Assembly: GCA_003139695.1 (NCBI GenBank) | Contig: PLJM01000017.1 | Span: 62,001-126,000, forward strand | DNA: 64,000 nt | DNA from: Candidatus Dormiibacterota bacterium | GTDB lineage: Bacteria > Chloroflexota > Dormibacteria > Dormibacterales > Dormibacteraceae | Direction of reading: 5' to 3' | Shown: piece after piece, positions 8,544-16,184 of the stretch | Layout: each line of letters opens with the position of its first letter | Position numbering within the stretch: the stretch's first letter is position 1 | Notes under the pieces: model-generated | The model's input: only the letters and a program-made list of their open reading frames with translations | The model's database searches: none | Told to the model about the DNA's origin: nothing | Program-made: the position numbers and the translations under genes

Positions 8544-9803
8544 TCATGCTTCCATCGGCGAGGGGCCGGTGACGCGGTTGAGTTGGCCAACGTGCCAGTG
8601 GCCAAGGCCCCATAGGAGGGCAGCCGACCCGATGATTGTGGCCAAGCCCCCGAGTCCCAAGCCAACTCGCGCCCCAAATTGCTGGGCGACCCAACCGACG
8701 ATTGGACCCCCGATGGGCGTGGTTCCCAGAAATACCATCACATACAGAGCCATGACTCGCCCCCTGAAGGCCGGGTCAGAGTTGAGCTGCAGCAGAGAGT
8801 TGGCGGTGGCCTGGAATGTGATCATCGCCGCCCCCATCGGTAAAAGAACGAGAAGCTCGATCGGCAAAGTCGGTGCCAGCGCTGCGCCGATCAGCAATCC
8901 GCCGAAGGCGACGCCGGCGAGCGCGAGCAGTCGGTGGGTAGGGCGCGCGCGATTGGCTGATACAAGCGCACCGACGAATGCGCCTGCACCCATGAAGGAC
9001 ATCAGAAGCCCGAAGGTGCTGGCACCAGAGTTGAAAACAAACCTGGCCATGAGCGGCATCAGCACCGAGAAATTGAACGCAAGCGTTCCCACGACCAGCA
9101 TCAGAAGCAGCGGAAATCGGAGTTCCGGGCGGTTCCAGGCATAGCGAATCCCAGCTCTGATCTGGCCTCGGGCGCGGAGAGCCGGCAGGCCTCGATGGAG
9201 CTCCGAGGGGCGCATCAGAAGGAGGGCAAACACCACCGGGAAGTACGACAGGCCGTTGTAGAGGAAGCACCATCCCGTACCCACGACCGCGATGAGGACG
9301 CCGGCGACTGCAGGGCCGATCACGCGGGCCAAGGTGAACACGGCGCTGTTGAGGCCGACGGCGTTGGTGATCTGCTCCTTGCCGACCATCTCAGTCACGA
9401 AGCTCTGGCGCGCAGGGTTGTCAAAGACGTTGACGATTCCCAATGAGAACGCGAGCACATAGACCATCCACAGCTGGACGACCCCGCCAAGAGTGAGCCC
9501 CGCCAGCACCAGCGCGACAATGCCGGCCGCGCTCTGGGTCACCATCAGGAGCTTCCGCTTGTCGAGCCGGTCCGCGAGGAGGCCGCCCCAAGTGCCGAAC
9601 AGGAGAATCGGCGTGAACTGAAGGGCAGCGGTGATGCCGAGGGCGATACCGCTTCCGGTAAGGTGCAGTACCAGCCACATCTGTGCAATTGACTGCATCC
9701 AGGTGCCGGTCACGGAGACGATCTGAGCCGTGAAGAAGATCCGGAAATTCCTGTTGCGCAGCGATGCGAACGTCCGGCTGAAGCCGGCTGTGACTGAGGT
9801 CAC
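8544..9803 (-). CDS. MFS exporter (MFS_3/EntS-like)
   Basis: 419-residue proton-driven exporter of the major facilitator superfamily with about 12 transmembrane helices. The N-terminus (FASLRNRNFRIFF) and the loop GGLLADRLDKRKLL are typical of the MFS_3/EntS group (enterobactin exporter-like, multidrug efflux), which keeps the motif-A Asp-Arg-x-Lys-Arg between helices 2 and 3. It overlaps by 4 nt (ATGA) with the marR gene upstream, so it is the effector gene of a self-regulated efflux operon. The substrate cannot be told; with MarR control it is probably a toxic small molecule that also serves as the MarR ligand. Confidence 0.85.
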   Translation of the reverse strand: MTSVTAGFSRTFASLRNRNFRIFFTAQIVSVTGTWMQSIAQMWLVLHLTGSGIALGITAALQFTPILLFGTWGGLLADRLDKRKLLMVTQSAAGIVALVLAGLTLGGVVQLWMVYVLAFSLGIVNVFDNPARQSFVTEMVGKEQITNAVGLNSAVFTLARVIGPAVAGVLIAVVGTGWCFLYNGLSYFPVVFALLLMRPSELHRGLPALRARGQIRAGIRYAWNRPELRFPLLLMLVVGTLAFNFSVLMPLMARFVFNSGASTFGLLMSFMGAGAFVGALVSANRARPTHRLLALAGVAFGGLLIGAALAPTLPIELLVLLPMGAAMITFQATANSLLQLNSDPAFRGRVMALYVMVFLGTTPIGGPIVGWVAQQFGARVGLGLGGLATIIGSAALLWGLGHWHVGQLNRVTGPSPMEA

Positions 9804-10249
9804 GAACCTTCCTCTACAAGGCGAAGCAGTATCGTCGCCGCTTGATCCAGCGTTTGCAGCTCCCCCATGCTGAGCGACCCGAGACGCTTCGTGAGGTAAG
9901 CATTACGCCGGGTCCGGCTTCGCTCAAGCACTCGCTTGCCCAGCTGCGTGATACGAACCCGCACCAATCTGCCGTCGCTTGAGTCCAGCTCCCTGGCCAC
10001 GAGGTTCCGCTCGAGAAGGCTGGCGGCGAGGACCGTCATGCTTGGTCTCGATACCCCTTCCGCCTCCGCCAGCTCACCCAGCGTAAGGGGCCCGCGAGAG
10101 TTGACCGATGCCAGAGCGGAAATGACCGACACCGAATGCTCCCCATCGGTTTCGCGCTTCAGGCGCCGCACCGTCCGCATCAGAGCGACCCGGAGGTTGC
10201 CTGCGACCTCGGCCGCACTGCTGATACCAGACGTCAACTGGTTAGTCAT
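9800..10249 (-). CDS. MarR family transcriptional regulator
   Basis: 149-residue winged-helix dimeric repressor. The wHTH is visible in LTLGELAEAEGVSRPSMTVLAASL (about 56-79), followed by the wing with Asp-x-Arg-x-x-Arg-Val (SSDGRLVRVRIT), the MarR signature. Start ATG at 10249. No Shine-Dalgarno sequence precedes it; instead a TAGACT hexamer ends 8 nt before the ATG, so the mRNA is probably leaderless. A perfect ACTAATTAGT palindrome (10250-10259) sits between the hexamer and the ATG, ideal for autorepression. Coupled to the MFS exporter (4-nt overlap), which it most likely controls. Confidence 0.85.
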   Translation of the reverse strand: MTNQLTSGISSAAEVAGNLRVALMRTVRRLKRETDGEHSVSVISALASVNSRGPLTLGELAEAEGVSRPSMTVLAASLLERNLVARELDSSDGRLVRVRITQLGKRVLERSRTRRNAYLTKRLGSLSMGELQTLDQAATILLRLVEEGS

Positions 10250-10262
10250 ACTAATTAGTCTA
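10250..10262 (-). promoter_or_regulatory. Leaderless marR promoter with overlapping palindromic operator
   Basis: On the minus strand a -10 hexamer TAGACT (10262-10257) is followed by 7 nt and then the marR ATG at 10249, which puts transcription start at or next to the A of the ATG. The 10-bp perfect palindrome ACTAATTAGT (10250-10259) overlaps the end of the hexamer, and TTAGTC recurs at 10242-10247 and 10255-10260. MarR proteins bind such AT-rich dyads over the promoter. No good -35 is seen. Confidence 0.6.
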
Positions 10263-10320
10263 CATAATCAAGAGGAGGCGCTCGTGCAGCGTTCGTTCCT
10301 AATGGAGTCGGTCGTCCAAT

Positions 10321-11526
10321 TCAGATGCCGTAGATCAACCGTGCGTTGTCGGCGAGGATCAGGCGGGCGGCGGTTCGCGCTGCATCTTTCGACAGATTGC
10401 CCGCGTCGACGGCGGCGCCAAGGCACGAACTGAGGGCCATGCGGCCCTTCTTTCCCGCGATCCACTGGAGCTCGGGCGAACCGAAGGCGTCCGACGAATA
10501 GACGACCTTGGTGAAGGGCGCCTGCTCGAGGATGGTACTGATCACCCGGCTCACGCCGGGCCCGATCATTGGGTTGAATTCGGATAAGTCGAGGTACACG
10601 TTTGGAAAGATGGTGGCCAGATATGCCCCTTCCTCGTAGAAGGGGTAGGCGCCATGGAGAAGGATGATCTTCGCGTGTCGAAGCCTCTCGTCACGAAAGA
10701 CCGCCGCCAGCAGCCCCGGCCGCGCGGTCTTGATGTCGAGGTCCTGGTCGCCCATCCCCGAGTGGATCTGAAAAGGCAGATTCAGCTCGATGCTCAGCTC
10801 GAGCGCCCTCCACAGGATGTAGTCCCGCACCCGCTTGACGTCGTCCCGAGTCGAGCGAGGCACATGGATCCTCGCGAACAACCCGACCGAATCAGGGCTG
10901 CGCTTGAGTCTGTCTACTGACTTCGAGACCTCCTGGGCCGTGAGCGGCTGAAGGTCCAAACCGGTCCGGTAGGCGATTACAGTTTTGAGCGAGATGATCT
11001 TCGGGTCGGACGCGACAATCCTGATCCGCTCGTCGAAGCCTTTCTCGAGGTCCGCCAGGCTGTCGAGCTGGTCCCACAGCTCTCCGATCAGGGGTTCGAT
11101 CCGGAAGAGCCCATAAGCGGGCACTCCGGTGAGTGCCTCGAATTCCTCGAGGTTGACGATCTTGGGGTTGCCGAGGTCGACAATGTTGGACTCGAGATTA
11201 ATGTCGCGGTACATGCTGCGGACATATGCTTGGTAGTCGGCAACCTGCGCGGCGCGGGTCGCGATGATCGCTTCCCGGTTCGCTTCACAGCCTAGGTACC
11301 GGGCGAGGGCGTGCATCGCCTCGTGGTAGATCATCGTCTGCTGCTGGTTGATGGTTAGCTGCCGCCTCTCGTGGTCCGTTGGCGGATGGCCGCCCGAATC
11401 TAGGAAGTCGATCCAGTCCCCACCTAGCGAGAAGGTGGCCAGGGGATCGAAGGTGGGCTGATTCGACTCCGGCTTGAATATGTGAACGTGCTGATCGATC
11501 AACGGCAGGTCGTTCAGTTCAAGCAT
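10321..11526 (-). CDS. Amidohydrolase (amidohydrolase_2, FluG N-domain-like)
   Basis: 401-residue metal-dependent TIM-barrel hydrolase/decarboxylase of the Amidohydrolase_2 family (PF04909). The metal motif QHVHIF is at residues 12-17, later ligands are FQIHSG and ILLHGAYP, and the C-terminal Asp is in VYSSDAFGS. The frame is open upstream to 11931, but homology starts at the ATG 11526 (MLELNDLPLID). It lies 7 nt after a glutamine-synthetase-like gene. Fungal FluG and some bacterial proteins fuse exactly these two domains in the order amidohydrolase-GS, so the pair probably acts on one gamma-glutamyl or amide substrate. Substrate unknown. Confidence 0.85.
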   Translation of the reverse strand: MLELNDLPLIDQHVHIFKPESNQPTFDPLATFSLGGDWIDFLDSGGHPPTDHERRQLTINQQQTMIYHEAMHALARYLGCEANREAIIATRAAQVADYQAYVRSMYRDINLESNIVDLGNPKIVNLEEFEALTGVPAYGLFRIEPLIGELWDQLDSLADLEKGFDERIRIVASDPKIISLKTVIAYRTGLDLQPLTAQEVSKSVDRLKRSPDSVGLFARIHVPRSTRDDVKRVRDYILWRALELSIELNLPFQIHSGMGDQDLDIKTARPGLLAAVFRDERLRHAKIILLHGAYPFYEEGAYLATIFPNVYLDLSEFNPMIGPGVSRVISTILEQAPFTKVVYSSDAFGSPELQWIAGKKGRMALSSCLGAAVDAGNLSKDAARTAARLILADNARLIYGI

Positions 11527-11533
11527 CGCCGCC

Positions 11534-12886
11534 TCAGGACCACTCCAGGTAGGTGGCGCGCTCCCAGTCGCCAACCTCGAGTGCGTACGCGGCGGCCTCT
11601 GATCGCCGGATTCGCAGGAAGCCGGGGCCGATGACCGGCCCCAGCGCATCCATGAGGACCGCATCTGCCTCGAGGGCATCGAGCGCCTCTGGGGCCGAGC
11701 GCGGCAGCAGCTCAAGTCCGCGAGCCGACGCGTCGGCCTCGCTGAGGTGGCCGATGTCGTCCGTGGTCGGTTCGCCGAGGGGAAGGCTTTGCTCGATGCC
11801 GTCCAGGCCGGCGGCGAGAAGACCGATGAGCGTGAGATAGGGGTTTCCGGTGCCGTCGCCGGCTCGGAATTCGACATGCTTGCTGCCCGAATCAGGTACA
11901 CGAACGAGTACTGCACGGTTGCTCCCGCCATAACAGATGTGGCTTGGTGCCCACGACCCGGGAAGGAGCCGCTTGTAGGAGTTCACAGTTGGCGCCGCGA
12001 GACCGCTCAAACCACGAGCGTGCTTGAGAAGGCCGGCGACGAAGGAGGTGCCAAGAGGGCTGAGACCCACCGGCCCATCGCCCTGAATGGCGTTGAGCCC
12101 GCCCGATGACAACACTCCCAGGTGAACATGGAGGCCTGAGCCGGGCATGTCGGCGAAGGGCTTAGGCATGAAGGTCGCGATGAAACCGGCGGCGCGCGCG
12201 AGTGCCCGTAACTCTTCCTTCACTGTCATCAAGTCATCGGCGGCTCGGAGCGGCGGCTGATGCGCGATGTTGATCTCGAACTGTCCTGGTCCAAATTCCG
12301 GAGCCACCTGCTCCAATTCGACTCCCATCTCCGCCAGGGAGGTCATCACCAGCGACATCAGCTGGCGCTGGCTCTCGAGCGCGTTGAGTGAGAACATCTT
12401 CGCTCGCGCGGCAGGCTTGTAGCTTTCATCGGTCGTGGCCAGCAGGTAACACTCGGGTTCGAAGGCCACCCGTAACGCCAGGCCGCGACTCGCGTAACGC
12501 GCGTCAACCGCAGAGAGGGCGGCCCGGGCACAGCCGGCCCAGGGCTGGCCGTCGGCGTCGTACAGGAACGAGTAGGTGCGCGCCGCACCCGGATGGTGGG
12601 GCACCCGCGCGTACGTAGCGGGGTCGGGGACCGCCAGGAAGTCGCCCGTCTCGGCACCGAAAGCAAATTCGGGCACCTGGTGATCGAGAACGTTGAAATC
12701 GATGTTCGCCCGCGCGAACGACACCCCGCCCGTGAGGACCCGATCCAGGCGCTGGTAGGGAACGCTCCTCACATGGGCGCGGCCGCTCAGGTCGTGGTAG
12801 ATGACCCACACCTCGGAGATGCCATCCTCCTTGGCCCGAGCAACAAGGGCCGCTCTAGCGTCGATGGGGCTCGGGATTGATGCCAC
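11534..12886 (-). CDS. Glutamine synthetase-like gamma-glutamyl ligase (GSI-like)
   Basis: 450-residue enzyme of the type I glutamine synthetase fold. Marks: N-terminal beta-grasp with DLSGRAHVRSVP, the Glu-rich metal site (AFEPECYLL, FGPGQFEINI), the ATP segment KPFADMPGSGLHVHL and the glutamate loop NSYKRLLPGSWAP. The adenylylation Tyr loop is not obvious, and the protein is shorter than true GlnA, so it belongs with the GlnA3/GlnA4/PuuA/FluG-C group that ligates glutamate to amines or polyamines. Start GTG 12886, probably leaderless under a near-consensus promoter (12895-12923). The amidohydrolase follows in the same transcript. Confidence 0.85.
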   Translation of the reverse strand: MASIPSPIDARAALVARAKEDGISEVWVIYHDLSGRAHVRSVPYQRLDRVLTGGVSFARANIDFNVLDHQVPEFAFGAETGDFLAVPDPATYARVPHHPGAARTYSFLYDADGQPWAGCARAALSAVDARYASRGLALRVAFEPECYLLATTDESYKPAARAKMFSLNALESQRQLMSLVMTSLAEMGVELEQVAPEFGPGQFEINIAHQPPLRAADDLMTVKEELRALARAAGFIATFMPKPFADMPGSGLHVHLGVLSSGGLNAIQGDGPVGLSPLGTSFVAGLLKHARGLSGLAAPTVNSYKRLLPGSWAPSHICYGGSNRAVLVRVPDSGSKHVEFRAGDGTGNPYLTLIGLLAAGLDGIEQSLPLGEPTTDDIGHLSEADASARGLELLPRSAPEALDALEADAVLMDALGPVIGPGFLRIRRSEAAAYALEVGDWERATYLEWS

Positions 12887-12894
12887 TCGGATGG

Positions 12895-12923
12895 ATCGTA
12901 GGCAACCGACGGGTGAGGGTCAA
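12895..12923 (-). promoter_or_regulatory. Sigma70-type promoter of the GS-like/amidohydrolase operon
   Basis: On the minus strand TTGACC (12923-12918), a 17-bp spacer and TACGAT (12900-12895), then 8 nt to the GTG start at 12886. Both hexamers are close to consensus with ideal spacing. The position implies a start site at or within about 1-2 nt of the initiation codon. Confidence 0.7.
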
Positions 12924-13040
12924 GCACGCCGAAGCAGGGCGCCCGGGTCGGGACATAACGCTGCGACTACAGCGACAGTGCAACCGCGTACCTGGTTAAC
13001 CTGCTCCGGGAACCGTCCGCTACGAAGCTAAGGAGTCGTG

Positions 13041-13562
13041 ATGGGTGAATTTGCAGGCAGGCGAACTGGAGAAGACCTTGAGTCAAGGATCGCAAGGCTC
13101 GAGGATATCGAGGCGATCAAGAATCTCAAGGCACGCTATGCGTACTACTGCGACCACGGATACGACGCCGACGGAATGGCCAGCCTCTTCGTGAAGGACT
13201 CGACCTGGGAAAGCAACGCATTCGGCACCTATGTTGGCCGCGACGCCATCCATGCTTTCCAATCCAACATCAGCAAAGAAATCGTCTGGGCTCTCCATTT
13301 CATGATCTGTCCGGTGGTCAACGTGAGTGCCGACGGCCAGTCGGCCACCGGCAGCTGGTACCTGATCGAGTTGGCGACGATGGTGGGCCCCGATCAGGTC
13401 GAAACGCCGACCCCCCGAGATGCGGTTGTGATGAGCGCCATCTACAACGACACCTTCGTCAGGGAGAACGGCGAATGGAGGTTCAAGAAGGTAGAGGTTG
13501 AGTTCCATCAAGTGTCCGATCTCGACAAGGGATGGGTACTTCAGCAGTTTCGGCCCTCCTGA
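13041..13562 (+). CDS. SnoaL-like (NTF2 fold) protein
   Basis: 173-residue cone-shaped alpha+beta NTF2/SnoaL_4 protein. Helix-rich N-terminus IARLEDIEAIKNLKARYAYYC, then the pattern DADGMASLFVKDSTW, and the late strand NGEWRFKKVEVE are family hallmarks. Such proteins are small isomerases, dehydratases or subunits of ring-hydroxylating enzymes; the catalytic residue set is not diagnostic. ATG 13041 is preferred over GTG 13038 because AGGAG at 13031-13035 is then 5 nt away. A clear paralogue lies at 30724-31269. It diverges from the GS-like operon and may be involved in the same pathway. Confidence 0.75.
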   Translation: MGEFAGRRTGEDLESRIARLEDIEAIKNLKARYAYYCDHGYDADGMASLFVKDSTWESNAFGTYVGRDAIHAFQSNISKEIVWALHFMICPVVNVSADGQSATGSWYLIELATMVGPDQVETPTPRDAVVMSAIYNDTFVRENGEWRFKKVEVEFHQVSDLDKGWVLQQFRPS

Positions 13563-13566
13563 ACCG

Positions 13567-13580
13567 ACGGGAAGACCCGT
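13567..13580. terminator. Weak hairpin between convergent genes
   Basis: ACGGG-AAGA-CCCGT, a 5-bp stem with a 4-nt loop, 4 nt after the SnoaL stop and before the convergent aminotransferase end at 13619. Short and without T-run; supported mainly by position. Confidence 0.3.
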
Positions 13581-13618
13581 GCTCGCGACTGCAGCCGCTC
13601 CGCCGGCCACTGTCAAGT

Positions 13619-14995
13619 TCAGGCCCGTAGGTCGCGCGCCATCTCGGCAAAGTTGTCGACGTAGCGCTGGACGTCCGCCTCGCTGTGCTGGACCGATAGA
13701 GTCCAGTTCTCTTCGGCGCCAGGTGCCATCAGCACGCCGCGGTTGCACTGGTAAAGCCAGGCAAGGTAGGCGGCGGGTTTGTCCATCTCAAGGTAGTCGC
13801 GGTAGTTGCGAACCCGTTCCGTCCGGTACCCGATGCCCCCTCGAGCCGCCATGGTCGTCACGTGGAAGGGCAGGCGGTGCTCTGCGATCACCGTCTCAAG
13901 GCCGCCCTGGAGAACCTCGGCCAGGGCGTCGAAATGGGCATACGCACTCGGCGTCAGTATCTCCTCCAGTGTGACCCTGGCGGCCGCGATACTCAGCGGG
14001 TTGCCGTTGAAGGTTCCCATCTGGCTGACCCGCTTCTGATCGATCAGCGCCATCACATCCTCGCGGCCGCCGATGGCGCCGCACGGCAAGCCACCGCCGA
14101 TCGCCTTGGCCAGGGCGACGATGTCCGGCGTAACGCCAAATCGCTCGCTGGCGCCGCCCGGAGCGATGGTGACGCCGGTTTTGACCTCATCGAAGATGAG
14201 TAGCGCACCGTGGCGATGGACGATTTCCTTCGCCGCCTCGAGGTACTCGGTGTCGGGCAGAGCGATGCCGACGTTCATCATTGCCGGCTCAACGATCAGT
14301 GCCGCGACATCGTCCGGGTGGCGGCTGAACGCCCCCTCGAGCGCTCTCAGGTCGTTGAAGGGGACGATCGTTACCAGCTCGACGAGGGCGCGCGGGATGC
14401 CTTCGCTCTGCGGCACTGAAGCTGGGGCCTCGGCAGGCCCCATCAGTTCGGGGCTCGGCTTGACCGAGACCATCAGAGAGTCGTGGTGGCCGTGATAGGA
14501 AGCTTCGATCTTGAGCAGGCGCTCCCGCCCGGTAAAGGCGCGCGCGAGGCGGACGGCGTCGTTGGTCGACTCAGTCCCGCTGTTGCTGAACCGCCACTGA
14601 GGCTGCCCAAAGCGTCGCGCCAGGTTGCGCGCCACCACGGCCACATCGTGCCCTGGCTGCGCGAAATGGGAGCCTCTGGCGATCTGCTCGCTGACCGCTT
14701 TCACGATCAGCGGGTGGGCGTGGCCGACGACCATGACCCCGAACCCGTTGTGGAAGTCGACGTATTCGTTGCCATCGACGTCCCAGATCCGGCTGCCCTG
14801 GCCGCGCTCGACGAATATCGGCTGCGGCGCCGCGTCCTGGTGGGATGACGGCACGCCGCGCGGTTCAACCTGGCGCGCGTCGCGCCACTCTTCGTCGGAG
14901 CGCCGCCTGCCGGCGCGGAAGGCATCCTCCTCGCGCGTGATCAGGGCTTTGATGCGATCAGCGCTAAGCGCTACCGCTGCGGTGTTGCTCGCCAA
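13619..14995 (-). CDS. Class III PLP aminotransferase (HemL-like fold)
   Basis: 458-residue fold-type I PLP enzyme of the class III group (glutamate-1-semialdehyde aminomutase/omega-amino acid transaminase). Seen: DVDGNEYVDFHNGFG near the N-terminus, the phosphate-binding NSGTESTNDAVRLAR, YHGHHDS, the metal-like LIFDEVKTG with the PLP-ring Asp, and the Schiff-base Lys in ALAKAIGGGLPCGA. It most resembles HemL-like transaminases outside heme operons, so HemL itself is not implied. TTG at 14995 is chosen as start because AGGAG (15006-15002 on this strand) is 6 nt away; ATG at 15022 is the alternative. Divergent from the E1-alpha remnant. Confidence 0.85.
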   Translation of the reverse strand: MASNTAAVALSADRIKALITREEDAFRAGRRRSDEEWRDARQVEPRGVPSSHQDAAPQPIFVERGQGSRIWDVDGNEYVDFHNGFGVMVVGHAHPLIVKAVSEQIARGSHFAQPGHDVAVVARNLARRFGQPQWRFSNSGTESTNDAVRLARAFTGRERLLKIEASYHGHHDSLMVSVKPSPELMGPAEAPASVPQSEGIPRALVELVTIVPFNDLRALEGAFSRHPDDVAALIVEPAMMNVGIALPDTEYLEAAKEIVHRHGALLIFDEVKTGVTIAPGGASERFGVTPDIVALAKAIGGGLPCGAIGGREDVMALIDQKRVSQMGTFNGNPLSIAAARVTLEEILTPSAYAHFDALAEVLQGGLETVIAEHRLPFHVTTMAARGGIGYRTERVRNYRDYLEMDKPAAYLAWLYQCNRGVLMAPGAEENWTLSVQHSEADVQRYVDNFAEMARDLRA

Positions 14996-15056
14996 ATCAG
15001 CTCCTCGTTTTTGTGACTGCATCGTAGGCGTCGCTAGGGTGAGCAAGAATAGCGCC

Positions 15057-15302
15057 GTGCAGAAGCCCCACTCAGTACTGACTCCGGAAGGGACCCGCGT
15101 GGCTGGTGTGCAGCCCCTTATGGACGACGAGTTCCTGATCGAGGCGCTGAGGTGGATGATGAAATTCCGCCTGTACGACAAGCGCGTGATCGCCCTCCAA
15201 CGGCAGGGCCAGTTCGGGGTCTACTCCCCCGGAACTGGTCAGGAGGCCTCCATCGTCGGCTCCGCCATGGCGGTTGATCCTGCTCGGGATTGGATGGTTC
15301 CT
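15057..15302 (+). pseudogene. Truncated 2-oxoacid dehydrogenase E1 alpha subunit (5' fragment)
   Basis: About 82 codons with the N-terminal sequence of a pyruvate/branched-chain 2-oxoacid dehydrogenase E1 alpha chain: an RVAG-type leader, LRWMMKFRLYDKRVIAL, GVYSPGTGQEA and the segment MAVDPARDWMVP. The intact paralogue at 43101-44138 continues after the equivalent WIVP with the SREHPAMLRHG segment and the TPP site; here homology stops at about 15302 and the frame runs into unrelated sequence to a stop at 15374. The thiamine-binding and catalytic parts are therefore missing. Start GTG 15057. The break meets the break of the next remnant. Confidence 0.75.
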
Positions 15303-15305
15303 CCC

Positions 15306-15495
15306 GCGCCGCAAGGCCGCCGAGCAACGACCACGCTTCGAAGTAGGGTCCCAGCGGGCGGCTGGGCTCAATAAGGTGATCGCAGAGCCAGGCGCTCTCG
15401 AAGCCAAGCCGCTCGAACAGCTGCCAGCGCTCGCCGGTCTTCTCCCAGGTCATGTTCTGGTCGGTGCAGATGCCGAAGCGGAATCGACGAGCCAT
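15306..15495 (-). pseudogene. Truncated LLM-class flavin-dependent oxidoreductase (5' fragment)
   Basis: First 63 residues of a luciferase-like (bacterial luciferase/F420-dependent) oxidoreductase on the minus strand: RFGICTDQNMTWE, WQLFERLGFESAWLCDH and SLLGGLAAR are the standard first two beta-alpha units. Homology ends at about 15306, where the sequence passes into the E1-alpha remnant read from the other strand. The flavin- or F420-binding barrel is absent, so it cannot be functional. ATG 15495 lacks a clear ribosome site. Confidence 0.75.
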
Positions 15496-15533
15496 TGGCC
15501 ACCCCCAGTGCGTGCGGTCGACGTCACCGAATC

Positions 15534-16184
15534 CTAGTCGGCGATGATGTACTCAGTCGTATGGAGGTGATGTGCGAGCGCCGCTAGAGCTCCATCCACG
15601 TCTCGCTGCTCGATCGCGTCGACGAGCTGCACATGCTCTTCGAGGACCTGGAATAGGTGACCCGGATCGCGCCGCGCCCTCATCTGCATCAGGCGGACGA
15701 ACCCACGCAGCTCGTTCAGGAACTGGGGTACGAGCTGGAGCCCCGATCGCTCCGAGATCGCGATGTGCATTTCCTCGTCACAGTCAACGAAGTCGTCATG
15801 TTCGCCGGCCTCAGCAAACCGGCGCTGGCGTCGGAGGAGCGTCCGCAGGTGGTCGAAATCGTCATCGTTCATGTGCTGGCAGGCATGGCTCACCGCGACC
15901 CGCTCGAGGGCCTCGCGGACCGCGACCAATTCAGCCCGCTGTACAGGCGAAAGGTTGCGCACGACCAGCTGGCGGCGAGGGCCGGCCTCGAGCAGCCCCT
16001 CCTGGCGGAGGGCGTAGAGCGCATGCCGGACTGGAGTCTTCGACATCCCCAGCGATTTGGCGATCGCCCCTTCGTTGAGAACCGTGCCCGCCTCCAGCCG
16101 CTGCCGGAGTATCTCCCTGCGCACTTGCCGGTACGCGGATTTCGCCAGTCGGCCGGATCCCGCTGGCTCGAACCGGGGATTCAC
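15534..16184 (-). CDS. GntR/FCD family transcriptional regulator
   Basis: 216-residue regulator: N-terminal wHTH (YRQVRREILRQRLEAG, then GAIAKSLGMSKTPVRHAL, about 18-63) and C-terminal all-helical FCD ligand domain with the usual His/Asp metal-site residues (DCDEEMHIAI, EEHVQLVDAI). FCD regulators respond to organic acids or amino acids. Its ATG overlaps the stop of the ABC ATPase gene by 4 nt, so it is the last gene of the peptide-transporter operon and probably its own feedback regulator. A candidate target is the dyad at 21700-21722. Confidence 0.85.
   Translation of the reverse strand: MNPRFEPAGSGRLAKSAYRQVRREILRQRLEAGTVLNEGAIAKSLGMSKTPVRHALYALRQEGLLEAGPRRQLVVRNLSPVQRAELVAVREALERVAVSHACQHMNDDDFDHLRTLLRRQRRFAEAGEHDDFVDCDEEMHIAISERSGLQLVPQFLNELRGFVRLMQMRARRDPGHLFQVLEEHVQLVDAIEQRDVDGALAALAHHLHTTEYIIAD

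Noticed and set aside
12960-13000. GGTTAACC palindrome upstream of the SnoaL-like gene
   Set aside because: Only 8 bp, no matching second site, and no regulator gene adjacent; too weak to call an operator.
13619-14995. Heme-biosynthesis hemL
   Set aside because: The fold and motifs are class III, but no heme gene is nearby and the N-terminal part differs; a catabolic transaminase is the safer reading.
14625-15374. 249-codon frame containing the E1-alpha fragment
   Set aside because: Codons before 15057 are antisense to the aminotransferase and unlike any E1 leader; codons after 15302 are antisense to the LLM fragment. Only 15057-15302 is homologous.
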